From: Kocuria rosea | Lineage (GTDB): Bacteria; Actinomycetota; Actinomycetes; Actinomycetales; Micrococcaceae | Length of the DNA: 64,000 nucleotides | Reading direction: 5' to 3' | Assembly: GCF_006094695.1 (NCBI RefSeq) | Contig: NZ_CP035103.1 | Coordinates: 620,001-684,000, forward strand | Shown here: positions 26,022 to 34,248 of the stretch, one piece after another | How positions within the stretch are numbered: position 1 is the first letter of the stretch | Layout of the letters: the number at the start of each line of letters is the position of its first letter | The notes under the pieces: model-generated | Told to the model about the DNA's origin: nothing | Seen by the model: the letters and a program-made list of their open reading frames with translations, nothing else | The model's database searches: none | Position numbers and translations under genes: made by a program

Positions 26022-26906
26022 GTGTCCCCGTCCGCACCCTTCCGCTTCGCCGGCGCCACCGCGGTGCTCACCGGCGCCGCCTCCGGCATCGGCGAGCAGC
26101 TGGCCCACGGCCTCGCCGCCCGCGGCACCCACCTGGTGCTCCTCGACCGGGACGCCGCGGGACTCGAGACCGTCGCCGGGGCGATCCGCGCGGGGCACCC
26201 GGACCTGCCGGTGCGCACGGTCGTGGCCGACCTCGCCGAGCTGTCCGCGCTGCCGGGCGTGGCCGAGCGGATCCGGGCCGAGCACCCGCGGATCGACCTG
26301 CTGGTCAACAACGCCGGGGTGGGCCTGGGCGGGACCTTCGAGCAGGTCTCCGCCGAGGAGTTCGACTGGCTCATGGACATCAACTTCCGGGCGCCGGTGG
26401 TGCTCACCCGCGAGCTGCTGCCCGCCCTGCTCGCCGCCCCCGGCAGCCACCTGGTCAACCTCTCCAGCCTGTTCGGCCTCATCGCCCCGCCCGGGCAGGT
26501 GGCGTACTCCGCGAGCAAGTACGCCCTGCGCGGGTTCTCCGAGGGCCTGCGCCACGAGCTGGCGGGCCGGGTGGGGGTCACCGTGGTGCACCCGGGCGGG
26601 GTCCGGACCAGGATCGCCGAGACCGCCCGCACCCCGGCCGGGGTGTCGGAGGAGCGGGCGCGGAAGGACCGGGAGGACTTCGCGGCGCTGCTCAGCTATC
26701 CGGCGGAGCGTGCGGCCGCCGACATCCTGGGGGCGGTGGAGCGGCGCCGGAACCGGCTGCTCGTGGCGCCCAGCGCCGTGCTGCCGGACCTCGTGGCGCG
26801 AGTCCTCCCGGGCTCCTACTGGCCGGTCCTGCGGCACGCGCCCCGGGTCCTGAAGCATGCGCCCCGGGTCCTGCGGCGTCTTCCCGGGCGGCGGCGCCGG
26901 GCCTAG
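26022..26906 (+). CDS. Short-chain dehydrogenase/reductase (SadH-like)
   Basis: 294 residues, classical SDR. The cofactor loop TGAASGIG is at 17-24, NNAGVG follows strand 4, the catalytic Ser is in NLSSLFG, and Tyr162/Lys166 are in YSASK. Asp in LLDRD after strand 2 suggests NAD(H). The C-terminus has an Arg-rich tail with repeated LKHAPRVLRR-like units. GTG start with AGGAG 6 nt upstream. In the presumed pathway it would oxidise an alcohol to the ketone used by the monooxygenase, or reduce an aldehyde; this is inferred from the mymA-like gene set. Confidence 0.9.
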   Translation: MSPSAPFRFAGATAVLTGAASGIGEQLAHGLAARGTHLVLLDRDAAGLETVAGAIRAGHPDLPVRTVVADLAELSALPGVAERIRAEHPRIDLLVNNAGVGLGGTFEQVSAEEFDWLMDINFRAPVVLTRELLPALLAAPGSHLVNLSSLFGLIAPPGQVAYSASKYALRGFSEGLRHELAGRVGVTVVHPGGVRTRIAETARTPAGVSEERARKDREDFAALLSYPAERAAADILGAVERRRNRLLVAPSAVLPDLVARVLPGSYWPVLRHAPRVLKHAPRVLRRLPGRRRRA

Positions 26907-26915
26907 GCTGAGCGC

Positions 26916-27281
26916 ATGACCAGCACCCTGTCCGCCGTCGTCGTCGACTGCCGCGATCCCGAGACCCTCGCCCGCTTCTGGTGCGCCGCCCTGGGCTACG
27001 TCGTCCACGCGGAGGCCGAGGGGTTCGTGGGCATCGTGCCCGCGGAGGGCAGCGGCCCGCACCTCGACTTCGTGGTCGTCCCCGAGCCCCGGACCGTCAA
27101 GAACCGGCTGCACCTCGACCTGCGCGCCGTGGACACCGACCGGGACTCCGAGGTCGCCCGCCTGGAGTCCATCGGCGCCCGCCGCGTGGACGTGGGCCAG
27201 GGGCCCGAGGTGACCTGGGTGGTGCTGGCCGACCCGGAGGGCAACGAGTTCTGCGTGCTCTCCGACCTCGAGGAGGACTGA
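26916..27281 (+). CDS. VOC (glyoxalase-like) family protein
   Basis: 121 residues, a single vicinal-oxygen-chelate module with two beta-alpha-beta-beta-beta halves: VVVDCRDPETLARFWCAALGY in the first and RLHLDLRAVDTDRD plus WVVLADPEGNEFCVL in the second. The PEGNEFC end is common to the glyoxalase-like 6 group. Metal ligands are only partly identifiable, so a bound substrate or resistance role cannot be claimed. It starts 9 bp after the SDR gene and may share its transcript. Confidence 0.88.
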   Translation: MTSTLSAVVVDCRDPETLARFWCAALGYVVHAEAEGFVGIVPAEGSGPHLDFVVVPEPRTVKNRLHLDLRAVDTDRDSEVARLESIGARRVDVGQGPEVTWVVLADPEGNEFCVLSDLEED

Positions 27282-27294
27282 GCCGGCGGGCTCA
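27279..27294. terminator. Mini hairpin containing both convergent stop codons
   Basis: TGAGCC (27279-27284) pairs with GGCTCA (27289-27294) around GGCG. The first TGA is the stop of the VOC gene, and the complement of the last three bases is the stop of the YchJ-like gene. The same arrangement occurs at 41382-41397. Confidence 0.45.
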
Positions 27295-27681
27295 GGCGAG
27301 CACGCCGTCCACGTAGTACCACCGGCCGTCCTCGCGCCGGAACCGGGAGTTCTCCCGCTGGGCCCCCCGGGCCCCGTGCGGGCCGCGCCGGTGCGCGGTG
27401 AAGTCCACCCACCCCTCGTCGTCGAAGGGGCCGCCGCCCGTCACCCCGTGGACGTCGAGCCGGGTCCAGCGCAGCGCGGGGTCCAGGTCCACGGACCCCG
27501 GGCGCGTGCCCGGGTGCCACGTGGCCAGCAGATAGGCATCGTCCCCGGCGGCTAAGGCGCTGAACCGCGAGCGCATCAGCAGCTCGGCCGTGGGCGCCGG
27601 GCGGCCGCCGTGGAAGCGCCCGCAGCAGGCGCCGTAGGTGTCCCCGGTGCCGCAGGGGCAGCGGGCGTCGTCGTCGATCAC
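27292..27681 (-). CDS. YchJ family protein with SEC-C zinc motif
   Basis: 129 residues. The N-terminal SEC-C motif CPCGTGDTYGACCGRFH (two Cys, then CC) binds zinc in related proteins; the rest, with TAELLMRSRFSALAAGDDAYLLATWHP and a FRREDGRWYYVDG end, is the NTF2-like YchJ domain. Function is unestablished. GTG start at 27681-27679 overlaps the permease TGA (GTGA), so translation is coupled to the permease gene upstream. Confidence 0.88.
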   Translation of the reverse strand: MIDDDARCPCGTGDTYGACCGRFHGGRPAPTAELLMRSRFSALAAGDDAYLLATWHPGTRPGSVDLDPALRWTRLDVHGVTGGGPFDDEGWVDFTAHRRGPHGARGAQRENSRFRREDGRWYYVDGVLA

Positions 27682-29147
27682 GCCATCCAGCCCTCGACCA
27701 CGCCCTTGCCGAAGAACACCACGAAGGCCGCCGCCACCACGTACATGAGCGGGTGGACCTCCTTGCCGCGGCCCTGCACGAGGCGGATGAAGACGTAGGA
27801 GACGAAGCCCGCGCCGATGCCGTCCGCGATCGAGTAGGTGAACGGCATGACGGCGAACGTCAGGAAGGACGGCACGGACAGGCCCCAGTCGTCCCACTCG
27901 ATGCGCACGACCTGCTTGGCCATGAGGAAGCCCACCACGACCATGGCCGGGGCCACGGCCTCGAACGGCACCACGTTGACCAGCGGGGTGATGAACATGG
28001 CGAGCAGGAACAGCACGCCGGTGACCACGTTGGCCAGGCCGGTGCGGGCGCCGTCGGCGATGCCGGTGGAGGACTCCACGAAGATCTGGTTGGAGGACAC
28101 GGAGCCCGCGCCGCCGGCGATCGCGCCGGCGGCGTCCACCAGCAGGATCTTGTCCACGTTCTGGATCTGCCCGTTGCGGCCCACGAGCCCGGCCTGCTGG
28201 GAGAGCCCGACCATCGTGCCCATCGCGTCGAAGAAGATGGAGAGCAGGATCGTGAAGATCAGCAGCGCCGCGGCGAGCGCCCCGAGGCTCCGGAACGCCT
28301 CGAGCGGGGCGGCCGAGCCCACGAGGGAGAGGTCCGGCAGCGCCACGAAGGAGGTGGGGGCGGCGGGCACGACGAGCGACCACCCGGTGGGGGCGTCCAC
28401 GGAGGAGCCGGACGGGACGACCGCCTCGAGCACGTGGGCGAGGATCGTGGTGGCGACCACGGCGATCAGGATCGCGCCGCGGACGTTGCGGACGATGAGG
28501 GCCACGGTCAGGAGCAGGCCGACCACGAACGTGAGCATGGGCCAGCCCAGCAGCGTCCCGCCGTCGCCGAGCTGCACGGGCACGGTGGTGCCGGCGGCGT
28601 CCGGGATGCGGCGCACGAAGCCGGCGTTCACGAAGCCGATCAGGGCGATGAACAGGCCGATCCCCACCACGATGGCGGTCTTCAGGGACGCCGGCACGGC
28701 GTTGAACACGGCGGTGCGGAAGCCGGTGAGCACCAGGACGAACATGATCAGGCCCGCCCACACGACCAGCCCCATCACCTGGGGCCACGTGAGCTGCGGG
28801 GTGGTCACGATCGTCACGGCGAGGAACGCGTTGACGCCCAGGCCCGTGGCGATCGCGAAGGGCGCGCGGGCCACGACGCCCATGAGGATGGTCAGCACCC
28901 CGGCGACGAGCGCCGTCACGGCCGCGACCCGCTCACCGCCCAGGATGTTGCCGGCGCCGTCCGGGCCGTAGCCGAGGATCAGCGGGTTGAGGACCACGAT
29001 GTAGCTCATCGCGATGAACGTCGCCACGCCGCCGCGGACCTCGCTCGCCACCGAGGAGCCGCGCTCGCTGATCTTGAAGAAGCGGTCCAGGCCGTTGCGC
29101 GGCGGACCGGAGGGGGTCTCGGTGGAGACGGAAGCGGAGGATGCCAT
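27678..29147 (-). CDS. NCS2 family purine permease (AzgA/PbuG-like)
   Basis: 489 residues with about 12-14 hydrophobic helices. Family blocks are GGVATFIAMSYIVVLNPLIL, GLGVNAFLAVTIV, SIFFDAMGTMVGL, SSNQIFVESSTGIADGARTGLANVVTG (shortened: VESSTGIADGARTG) and VGFLMAKQV. AzgA-like members import hypoxanthine, guanine or adenine by proton symport. Start is the ATG complementary to 29145-29147. Upstream lies a 288-bp divergent region shared with the sulfite reductase; I found no purine riboswitch in it. Confidence 0.9.
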   Translation of the reverse strand: MASSASVSTETPSGPPRNGLDRFFKISERGSSVASEVRGGVATFIAMSYIVVLNPLILGYGPDGAGNILGGERVAAVTALVAGVLTILMGVVARAPFAIATGLGVNAFLAVTIVTTPQLTWPQVMGLVVWAGLIMFVLVLTGFRTAVFNAVPASLKTAIVVGIGLFIALIGFVNAGFVRRIPDAAGTTVPVQLGDGGTLLGWPMLTFVVGLLLTVALIVRNVRGAILIAVVATTILAHVLEAVVPSGSSVDAPTGWSLVVPAAPTSFVALPDLSLVGSAAPLEAFRSLGALAAALLIFTILLSIFFDAMGTMVGLSQQAGLVGRNGQIQNVDKILLVDAAGAIAGGAGSVSSNQIFVESSTGIADGARTGLANVVTGVLFLLAMFITPLVNVVPFEAVAPAMVVVGFLMAKQVVRIEWDDWGLSVPSFLTFAVMPFTYSIADGIGAGFVSYVFIRLVQGRGKEVHPLMYVVAAAFVVFFGKGVVEGWMA

Positions 29148-29399
29148 GGCGGTCCTTCAGGCACTCGACGGGAGGGAGCACGACTCCACAGGGGACGCTC
29201 CCGGGCTGACGGCGGCACCGGCGTGCCACCGGGACGACACTACCTCCCCGCGTCCGGGCGCGCCGGGGCCCGTCCCCGCCGGGACGGGACGCCGCCGGGA
29301 CGACGCCGGGCCGCGGGCCCGGTGTCCTTGCACACGCCGGGCCCCGTGTCCACCCCTGTGTCCCGTCACGACGGTTCGTGGCGGTTTGTGACGACCGGC

Positions 29400-29428
29400 G
29401 TGACTGTCCAGCGGGACGCGCGAACAAT
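29400..29428 (+). promoter_or_regulatory. Probable promoter of the sulfate assimilation operon (leaderless)
   Basis: GTGACT (29400-29405) and AACAAT (29423-29428) are separated by 17 bp. Initiation 7 nt downstream would fall on the ATG at 29436, and no Shine-Dalgarno precedes that ATG, so a leaderless transcript is likely. CGTCAC (29364-29369) and GTGACG (29388-29393) form an inverted repeat just upstream, enclosing two copies of CGGTTYGTG; it is a candidate regulator site. Confidence 0.5.
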
Positions 29429-29435
29429 CGAGCGC

Positions 29436-31130
29436 ATGACACAGACGACGCGCGCGCCCCGCGCTGCCCGGAAGCCGAAGGCCGAGGGGCAGTGGAAGGT
29501 CGACGGCCGGGACCCCCTGAACCCCAACGAGGTCTTCAAGCAGGCCGACGACGGGCTCAACGTGCGCACCCGGATCGAGGAGGTCTACTCGAAGCACGGC
29601 TTCGCCTCGATCGACCCCCAGGACCTGCACGGGCGCTTCCGCTGGTGGGGCCTCTACACCCAGCGCCGGCCGGGCATCGACGGCGGGCGGACGGGCTCGC
29701 TGTCCGACGCCGAGATCGAGGACGAGTACTTCATGATGCGCGTCCGGCTCGACGGCGGGGCCCTGACCCGCGAGCAGCTGCGGGTGCTCGGGCAGATCTC
29801 CGCGGACTTCGCGCGGGACTCGGCCGACATCACGGACCGGCAGAACATCCAGTACCACTGGATCCGGGTGGAGGACGTCCCCGAGATCTGGCGCCGGCTC
29901 GAGGACGCGGGACTGGACACCGTCGAGGCCTGCGGGGACGTGCCGCGCGTGATCCTGGGCTCCCCGCTCGCCGGGATCGCCGAGGACGAGATCATCGACC
30001 CCACCCCGGTGATCGAGCGGATCAAGTCCACCTGGATCGGCTCCCCGGAGTTCTCCAACCTGCCGCGCAAGTACAAGACCGCGATCACCGGCCACCCGTC
30101 CCTGGACGTGGTGCACGAGATCAACGACTGCGCCCTCGTGGGCGTGGTCCACCCCGAGCTCGGCCCCGGCTACGACCTGTGGGTCGGCGGCGCCCTGTCC
30201 GTGGTGCCGTTCCTCGGCAAGCGCCTCGGCGCGTTCGTGACCGAGGAGCAGGCCCCCGAGGTGTGGAAGGGCGTCACGAGCATCTTCCGCGACTACGGCT
30301 ACCGGCGGCTGCGCAACCGCGCCCGGCTGAAGTTCCTGGTCCAGGACTGGGGCCCGGAGAAGTTCCGGCAGGTGCTCCAGGACGAGTACCTCGGCTACGC
30401 GCTCGCGGACGGCCCCGCGCCGGAGAAGGCGGCCGTCCCCGGCGACCACATCGGCGTGCACCGGCAGAAGGACGGCCGGTTCTACATCGGCGTGGCCCCG
30501 CGCGTGGGCCGCGTCTCCGGGGCGAAGCTGCTGGCCCTCGCCGACGTGATGGCGAAGTACGGCTCCGACCGGCTGCGCACCACCCCGCACCAGAAGCTCG
30601 TGCTGCTCGACATCGAGGAGGCCGACGTCGAGAACGCCGTCGCCGACCTCGACGCCCTGGACCTGCAGGCGCGGCCCTCCGCGTTCCGCCGCTCGACCGT
30701 GGCGTGCACCGGCATCGAGTACTGCAAGCTCGCGATCGTCGAGACCAAGCAGACCGCCTCGGACACCATCGACGAGCTCGAACGGCGGCTCGACGGCGTG
30801 GAGCTGCCCCACCCCATCTCGATGCACGTCAACGGCTGCCCCAACTCGTGCGCCCGCATCCAGACCGCGGACATCGGGCTCAAGGGCCAGCTGCTGCCCA
30901 CCGAGGACGGCGGGCAGAAGCCCGGCTACCAGGTCCACCTGGGCGGTGGGCTCGCCGCGGACGACCGTGCGGAGGCCGGCCTGGGCCGGACCGTGCGCGG
31001 GCTGAAGGTCTTCCAGGACGACCTCGCCGACTACGTGGAGCGGCTGGTCCGGCGCTTCCTGGCCCAGCGCACCGAGGACGAGAGCTTCGCCGAGTGGACC
31101 CACCGGGTCGAGGAGAGTGAACTGGCATGA
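29436..31130 (+). CDS. sir: Ferredoxin-dependent sulfite reductase
   Basis: 564 residues, two ferrodoxin-like/catalytic repeats of the nitrite/sulfite reductase family. The [4Fe-4S]-siroheme ligands are Cys424 and Cys430 (CTGIEYC) and Cys468 and Cys472 (CPNSC). It reduces sulfite to sulfide with six electrons from ferredoxin. The operon context (APS reductase, ATP sulfurylase) assigns it to sulfite rather than nitrite. No siroheme synthase or ferredoxin gene accompanies it. ATG at 29436 has no SD; see the promoter entry. The stop overlaps the cysH start (ATGA). Confidence 0.93.
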   Translation: MTQTTRAPRAARKPKAEGQWKVDGRDPLNPNEVFKQADDGLNVRTRIEEVYSKHGFASIDPQDLHGRFRWWGLYTQRRPGIDGGRTGSLSDAEIEDEYFMMRVRLDGGALTREQLRVLGQISADFARDSADITDRQNIQYHWIRVEDVPEIWRRLEDAGLDTVEACGDVPRVILGSPLAGIAEDEIIDPTPVIERIKSTWIGSPEFSNLPRKYKTAITGHPSLDVVHEINDCALVGVVHPELGPGYDLWVGGALSVVPFLGKRLGAFVTEEQAPEVWKGVTSIFRDYGYRRLRNRARLKFLVQDWGPEKFRQVLQDEYLGYALADGPAPEKAAVPGDHIGVHRQKDGRFYIGVAPRVGRVSGAKLLALADVMAKYGSDRLRTTPHQKLVLLDIEEADVENAVADLDALDLQARPSAFRRSTVACTGIEYCKLAIVETKQTASDTIDELERRLDGVELPHPISMHVNGCPNSCARIQTADIGLKGQLLPTEDGGQKPGYQVHLGGGLAADDRAEAGLGRTVRGLKVFQDDLADYVERLVRRFLAQRTEDESFAEWTHRVEESELA

Positions 31131-31894
31131 CCGGCACGGACACGGGCACCCGCCCCGCGCTGCGGGACGAGCAGCAGCTGCGCGACCTGGCGGCGGCCGG
31201 CGCCGCCGCGCTGCACGCCGAGCTGGACGCCGAGGGCCGGGTCCCGGCCGAGGGGGAGGCCTCCACGGAGGAGGCCATCCGCTGGGTCGCGGAGAACTTC
31301 GACCTGCGCAGCGTCACCGTGGCCTGCTCGATGGCCGACGCCGTGCTCCCGGCCCTGGTCGCCGAGCAGCTGCCCGGCGTGGACGTGCTGTTCCTCGAGA
31401 CCGGCTACCACTTCCCGGAGACCATCGGCACCCGGGACGCCGTGGCGCACATGCTCGACATCACCGTGGTCGACGCCCTCCCGGAGCTGACCGTGGCCGA
31501 GCAGGACGAGAAGCACGGCAAGGACCTCTTCGCCCGCGACCCCGGCCTGTGCTGCGCGATCCGCAAGGGGGCCCCGCTCAAGAAGTCCCTGGAGGGCTAC
31601 GAGGTGTGGTTCACCGGCGTGCGCCGGGACGAGTCCTGGACCCGCACCAACGCCCCGATGGTGACCTTCGACGAGACCCACAAGCTCGTCAAGGTCAACC
31701 CCATGGTGCGCTGGAGCCTCGACGACCTCGTCGAGTGGTCGCAGGACCACGGCGTGCCGACGAACCCGCTGATGGCGGAGGGCTACCTCTCCATCGGCTG
31801 CGCCCCCTGCACGCGGCCCACCGCCCCGGGCGAGGACCCGCGCGCGGGCCGCTGGGCCGGCCAGGACAAGATCGAGTGCGGTATCCACCTGTGA
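31127..31894 (+). CDS. cysH: Assimilatory APS reductase (CysH family)
   Basis: 255 residues. The iron-sulfur cysteines that distinguish APS-reducing enzymes are present: Cys142-Cys143 (LCCAIRK) and Cys225/Cys228 (GCAPCTRP). The catalytic Cys251 is in the C-terminal ECGIHL. It therefore reduces adenylyl sulfate directly to sulfite using thioredoxin, which agrees with the absence of an APS kinase gene in this operon. ATG overlaps the sulfite reductase stop. Downstream is the ATP sulfurylase pair. Confidence 0.95.
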   Translation: MTGTDTGTRPALRDEQQLRDLAAAGAAALHAELDAEGRVPAEGEASTEEAIRWVAENFDLRSVTVACSMADAVLPALVAEQLPGVDVLFLETGYHFPETIGTRDAVAHMLDITVVDALPELTVAEQDEKHGKDLFARDPGLCCAIRKGAPLKKSLEGYEVWFTGVRRDESWTRTNAPMVTFDETHKLVKVNPMVRWSLDDLVEWSQDHGVPTNPLMAEGYLSIGCAPCTRPTAPGEDPRAGRWAGQDKIECGIHL

Positions 31895-31920
31895 GCGCAC
31901 CCACCACGACGGAGGCGAAC

Positions 31921-32853
31921 GTGACCACCCCCACCACCGCCCCGGCCCCCGCGGAGGCCGGCGTGCACAGCAGCCTCGACGCGCTCGAGGCCGAGTCCAT
32001 CCACATCCTGCGCGAGGTCGTGGCGGAGTTCGACCGCCCGGCCATGCTGTTCTCCGGCGGCAAGGACTCGGTGGTCATGCTGCACCTGGCCGCCAAGGCC
32101 TTCTGGCCCGGCCGGATCCCCTTCCCCGTGCTGCACGTGGACACGGGCCACAACTTCCCGGAGGTGCTGGAGTTCCGGGACCGCACCGTGGAGCGGCTCG
32201 GCCTGCGGCTGGTCGTGGCGAGCGTGCAGGACTACCTCGACGACGGCCGGCTGCTCGAGCGCGCCGACGGCACCCGCAACCCGCTGCAGACCCTCCCGCT
32301 GCTGGACGCCATCGCGGAGCACCGGTTCGACGCCGTGTTCGGCGGCGGCCGCCGCGACGAGGACAAGGCCCGCGCGAAGGAGCGGATCCTGTCCCTGCGC
32401 GACGAGTTCGGCCAGTGGGACCCCCGCAACCAGCGCCCCGAGCTGTGGAACCTCTACAACGGCCGGCACACCCCCGGCCAGCACGTGCGGGCGTTCCCCA
32501 TCAGCAACTGGACCGAGCTGGACATCTGGCGCTACATCGAGCGCGAGAACATCGAGCTGCCGCCCATCTACTACGCCCACGAGCGGGACGTCTTCCGCCG
32601 CGACGGGATGTGGATGGCCGTGGGCGAGTTCTCGGCGCCGGCCGGGGCCGAGGCCGTGGAGCGGCAGACCGTGCGCTACCGCACCGTGGGGGACATGTCC
32701 TGCACCGGCGCCGTGCTCTCCGGGGCGCGCACCGTGGCCGACGTGGTGGCCGAGGTCGCCGTGTCCACGCTCACCGAGCGCGGGGCCACCCGCGCGGACG
32801 ACAGGATCTCCGAGGCCGCCATGGAGGACCGCAAGAAGGACGGGTACTTCTAG
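31921..32853 (+). CDS. cysD: Sulfate adenylyltransferase subunit 2
   Basis: 310 residues. The PP-loop SGGKDS follows AMLFS; FGGGRRDEDKARAKER and ELDIWRYIERENI are CysD signatures, and DRKKDGYF ends the protein. With CysN it activates sulfate to APS. GTG at 31921 was chosen because GGAGG lies 5 nt before it; GTG at 31891, overlapping the cysH stop, would add 10 residues and is the main alternative. The stop is 2 bp before the cysN ATG. Confidence 0.95.
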   Translation: MTTPTTAPAPAEAGVHSSLDALEAESIHILREVVAEFDRPAMLFSGGKDSVVMLHLAAKAFWPGRIPFPVLHVDTGHNFPEVLEFRDRTVERLGLRLVVASVQDYLDDGRLLERADGTRNPLQTLPLLDAIAEHRFDAVFGGGRRDEDKARAKERILSLRDEFGQWDPRNQRPELWNLYNGRHTPGQHVRAFPISNWTELDIWRYIERENIELPPIYYAHERDVFRRDGMWMAVGEFSAPAGAEAVERQTVRYRTVGDMSCTGAVLSGARTVADVVAEVAVSTLTERGATRADDRISEAAMEDRKKDGYF

Positions 32854-32855
32854 AC

Positions 32856-34247
32856 ATGACTTCCCCCAGCACCGTGACCGGGCACGCCCCCGCGGCCGAG
32901 CAGGTCCCCACGATCGATCCCGGCTCGCTGTTCCGCTTCGCGACCGCCGGCTCCGTCGACGACGGCAAGTCCACCCTGGTGGGCCGGCTGCTGCACGACG
33001 CCAAGGCGATCCTCGCCGACCAGCTCGAGGCCGTGGGCCGGACCTCCGCCGAGCGCGGCTTCGGCGGCGGCACGGGCCGGCTCGACCTCGCCCTGCTCAC
33101 CGACGGCCTGCGCGCCGAGCGGGAGCAGGGGATCACGATCGACGTGGCCTACCGCTACTTCGCCACGGACCGCCGCTCCTTCATCCTCGCGGACTGCCCC
33201 GGCCACGTGCAGTACACGAAGAACACGGTCACGGGCGCCTCGACGGCCGACGCCGTCGTGCTCCTCGTGGACGCCCGGCACGGCGTGGTCGAGCAGACCC
33301 GGCGGCACCTGGCCGTCGTGTCCCTGCTGCGCGTGCCGCACGTGGTGGTCGCCGTGAACAAGATCGACCTCGTCGACTACGACCAGGAGGTCTTCGACCG
33401 GGTCGCGGCGGACGCCACGGGCATCGCCGCCCGGCTGGGGGTCGAGGACGTGCACGTGGTGCCCGTCTCCGCCCTCGAGGGCGACAACGTGGTGGAGCCC
33501 TCCGCGCGGACCCCCTGGTACTCCGGGCGGCCGCTGCTGCGGGTGCTCGAGGAGCTGCCCACGGTGGACGAGTCCGGCCGCGGCACCGCCCGCCCCTTCC
33601 GCTTCCCCGTCCAGTACGTCATCCGCCCCCAGGGCGGCACGGCCCCGGGCGCGGACGCCGAGCGGCTGCGGGACTACCGCGGCTACGCGGGCCAGATCGC
33701 CTCGGGCACCGTGGCGGTCGGGGACGAGGTCGTGGTCCTGCCCGCGGGCCGGCGCACCACGGTCACCGGCATCGACGTGGCGGGCACCGCGCCCGCCCCC
33801 GGAGCGCCCCTGCCCGGCGAGCAGCTCACGGAGGCCGCGGCGCCGCTGTCCGTGACGCTGCGGCTGGCCGACGACATCGACATCGCCCGCGGCGACCTCG
33901 TCGCGAGCGCCGACGACGAGCTGCCGGAGCCCGTCCGGGACCTCGTGGCCTCCGTGGCCTGGCTGGGCGAGCGGCCCCTGCAGCCCCGCGCCCGCGTGCT
34001 CGTCAAGCACGGCGCCGCCACGGTCCAGGCCATGGTCGTCGAGCTCGAGGGGCGGCTGGACCTCGAGGAGCTGGTGCTGCGGGACGCCGGCACCCTCGAG
34101 CTCAACGACATCGGGCGGGTCCGGCTGCGGCTGGCCTCCCCGCTGCCCGTCGACCCCTACGACCGGCTGCGGCGCACCGGCGCCTTCCTGGTCGTGGACC
34201 CGGCCACGGGCAACACGCTCGCCGCCGGGCTCGTGCAGGACGCCTGA
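32856..34247 (+). CDS. cysN: Sulfate adenylyltransferase subunit 1 (GTPase)
   Basis: 463 residues. EF-Tu-like GTPase motifs: G1 GSVDDGKST, switch EQGITIDVAYRYF, G3 DCPGH, G4 NKID; C-terminal beta-barrels include FPVQYVIRP and VLVKHGAATVQAMV. GTP hydrolysis drives APS formation by CysD. There is no C-terminal APS kinase domain (no CysNC fusion), consistent with an APS-reductase pathway. No strong SD separates it from cysD, so coupled translation is likely. Confidence 0.95.
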   Translation: MTSPSTVTGHAPAAEQVPTIDPGSLFRFATAGSVDDGKSTLVGRLLHDAKAILADQLEAVGRTSAERGFGGGTGRLDLALLTDGLRAEREQGITIDVAYRYFATDRRSFILADCPGHVQYTKNTVTGASTADAVVLLVDARHGVVEQTRRHLAVVSLLRVPHVVVAVNKIDLVDYDQEVFDRVAADATGIAARLGVEDVHVVPVSALEGDNVVEPSARTPWYSGRPLLRVLEELPTVDESGRGTARPFRFPVQYVIRPQGGTAPGADAERLRDYRGYAGQIASGTVAVGDEVVVLPAGRRTTVTGIDVAGTAPAPGAPLPGEQLTEAAAPLSVTLRLADDIDIARGDLVASADDELPEPVRDLVASVAWLGERPLQPRARVLVKHGAATVQAMVVELEGRLDLEELVLRDAGTLELNDIGRVRLRLASPLPVDPYDRLRRTGAFLVVDPATGNTLAAGLVQDA

Positions 34248-34248
34248 G

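Noticed and set aside
29148..29435. Riboswitch upstream of the purine permease or the sulfite reductase
   Set aside because: Short GC-rich stems (GGGAGC/GCTCCC, CCGGGCC-type) are present, but I could not match the conserved core of purine, xanthine or SAM riboswitches; stems of this kind are frequent by chance at this GC content.
29436..31130. Nitrite reductase (nirA) assignment
   Set aside because: The family includes both enzymes, but the direct coupling to APS reductase and ATP sulfurylase genes favours sulfite.
31127..31894. cysH as a PAPS reductase
   Set aside because: The CC and CxxC cysteines (142, 143, 225, 228) are the iron-sulfur ligands of APS reductases, and no APS kinase is encoded in the operon.
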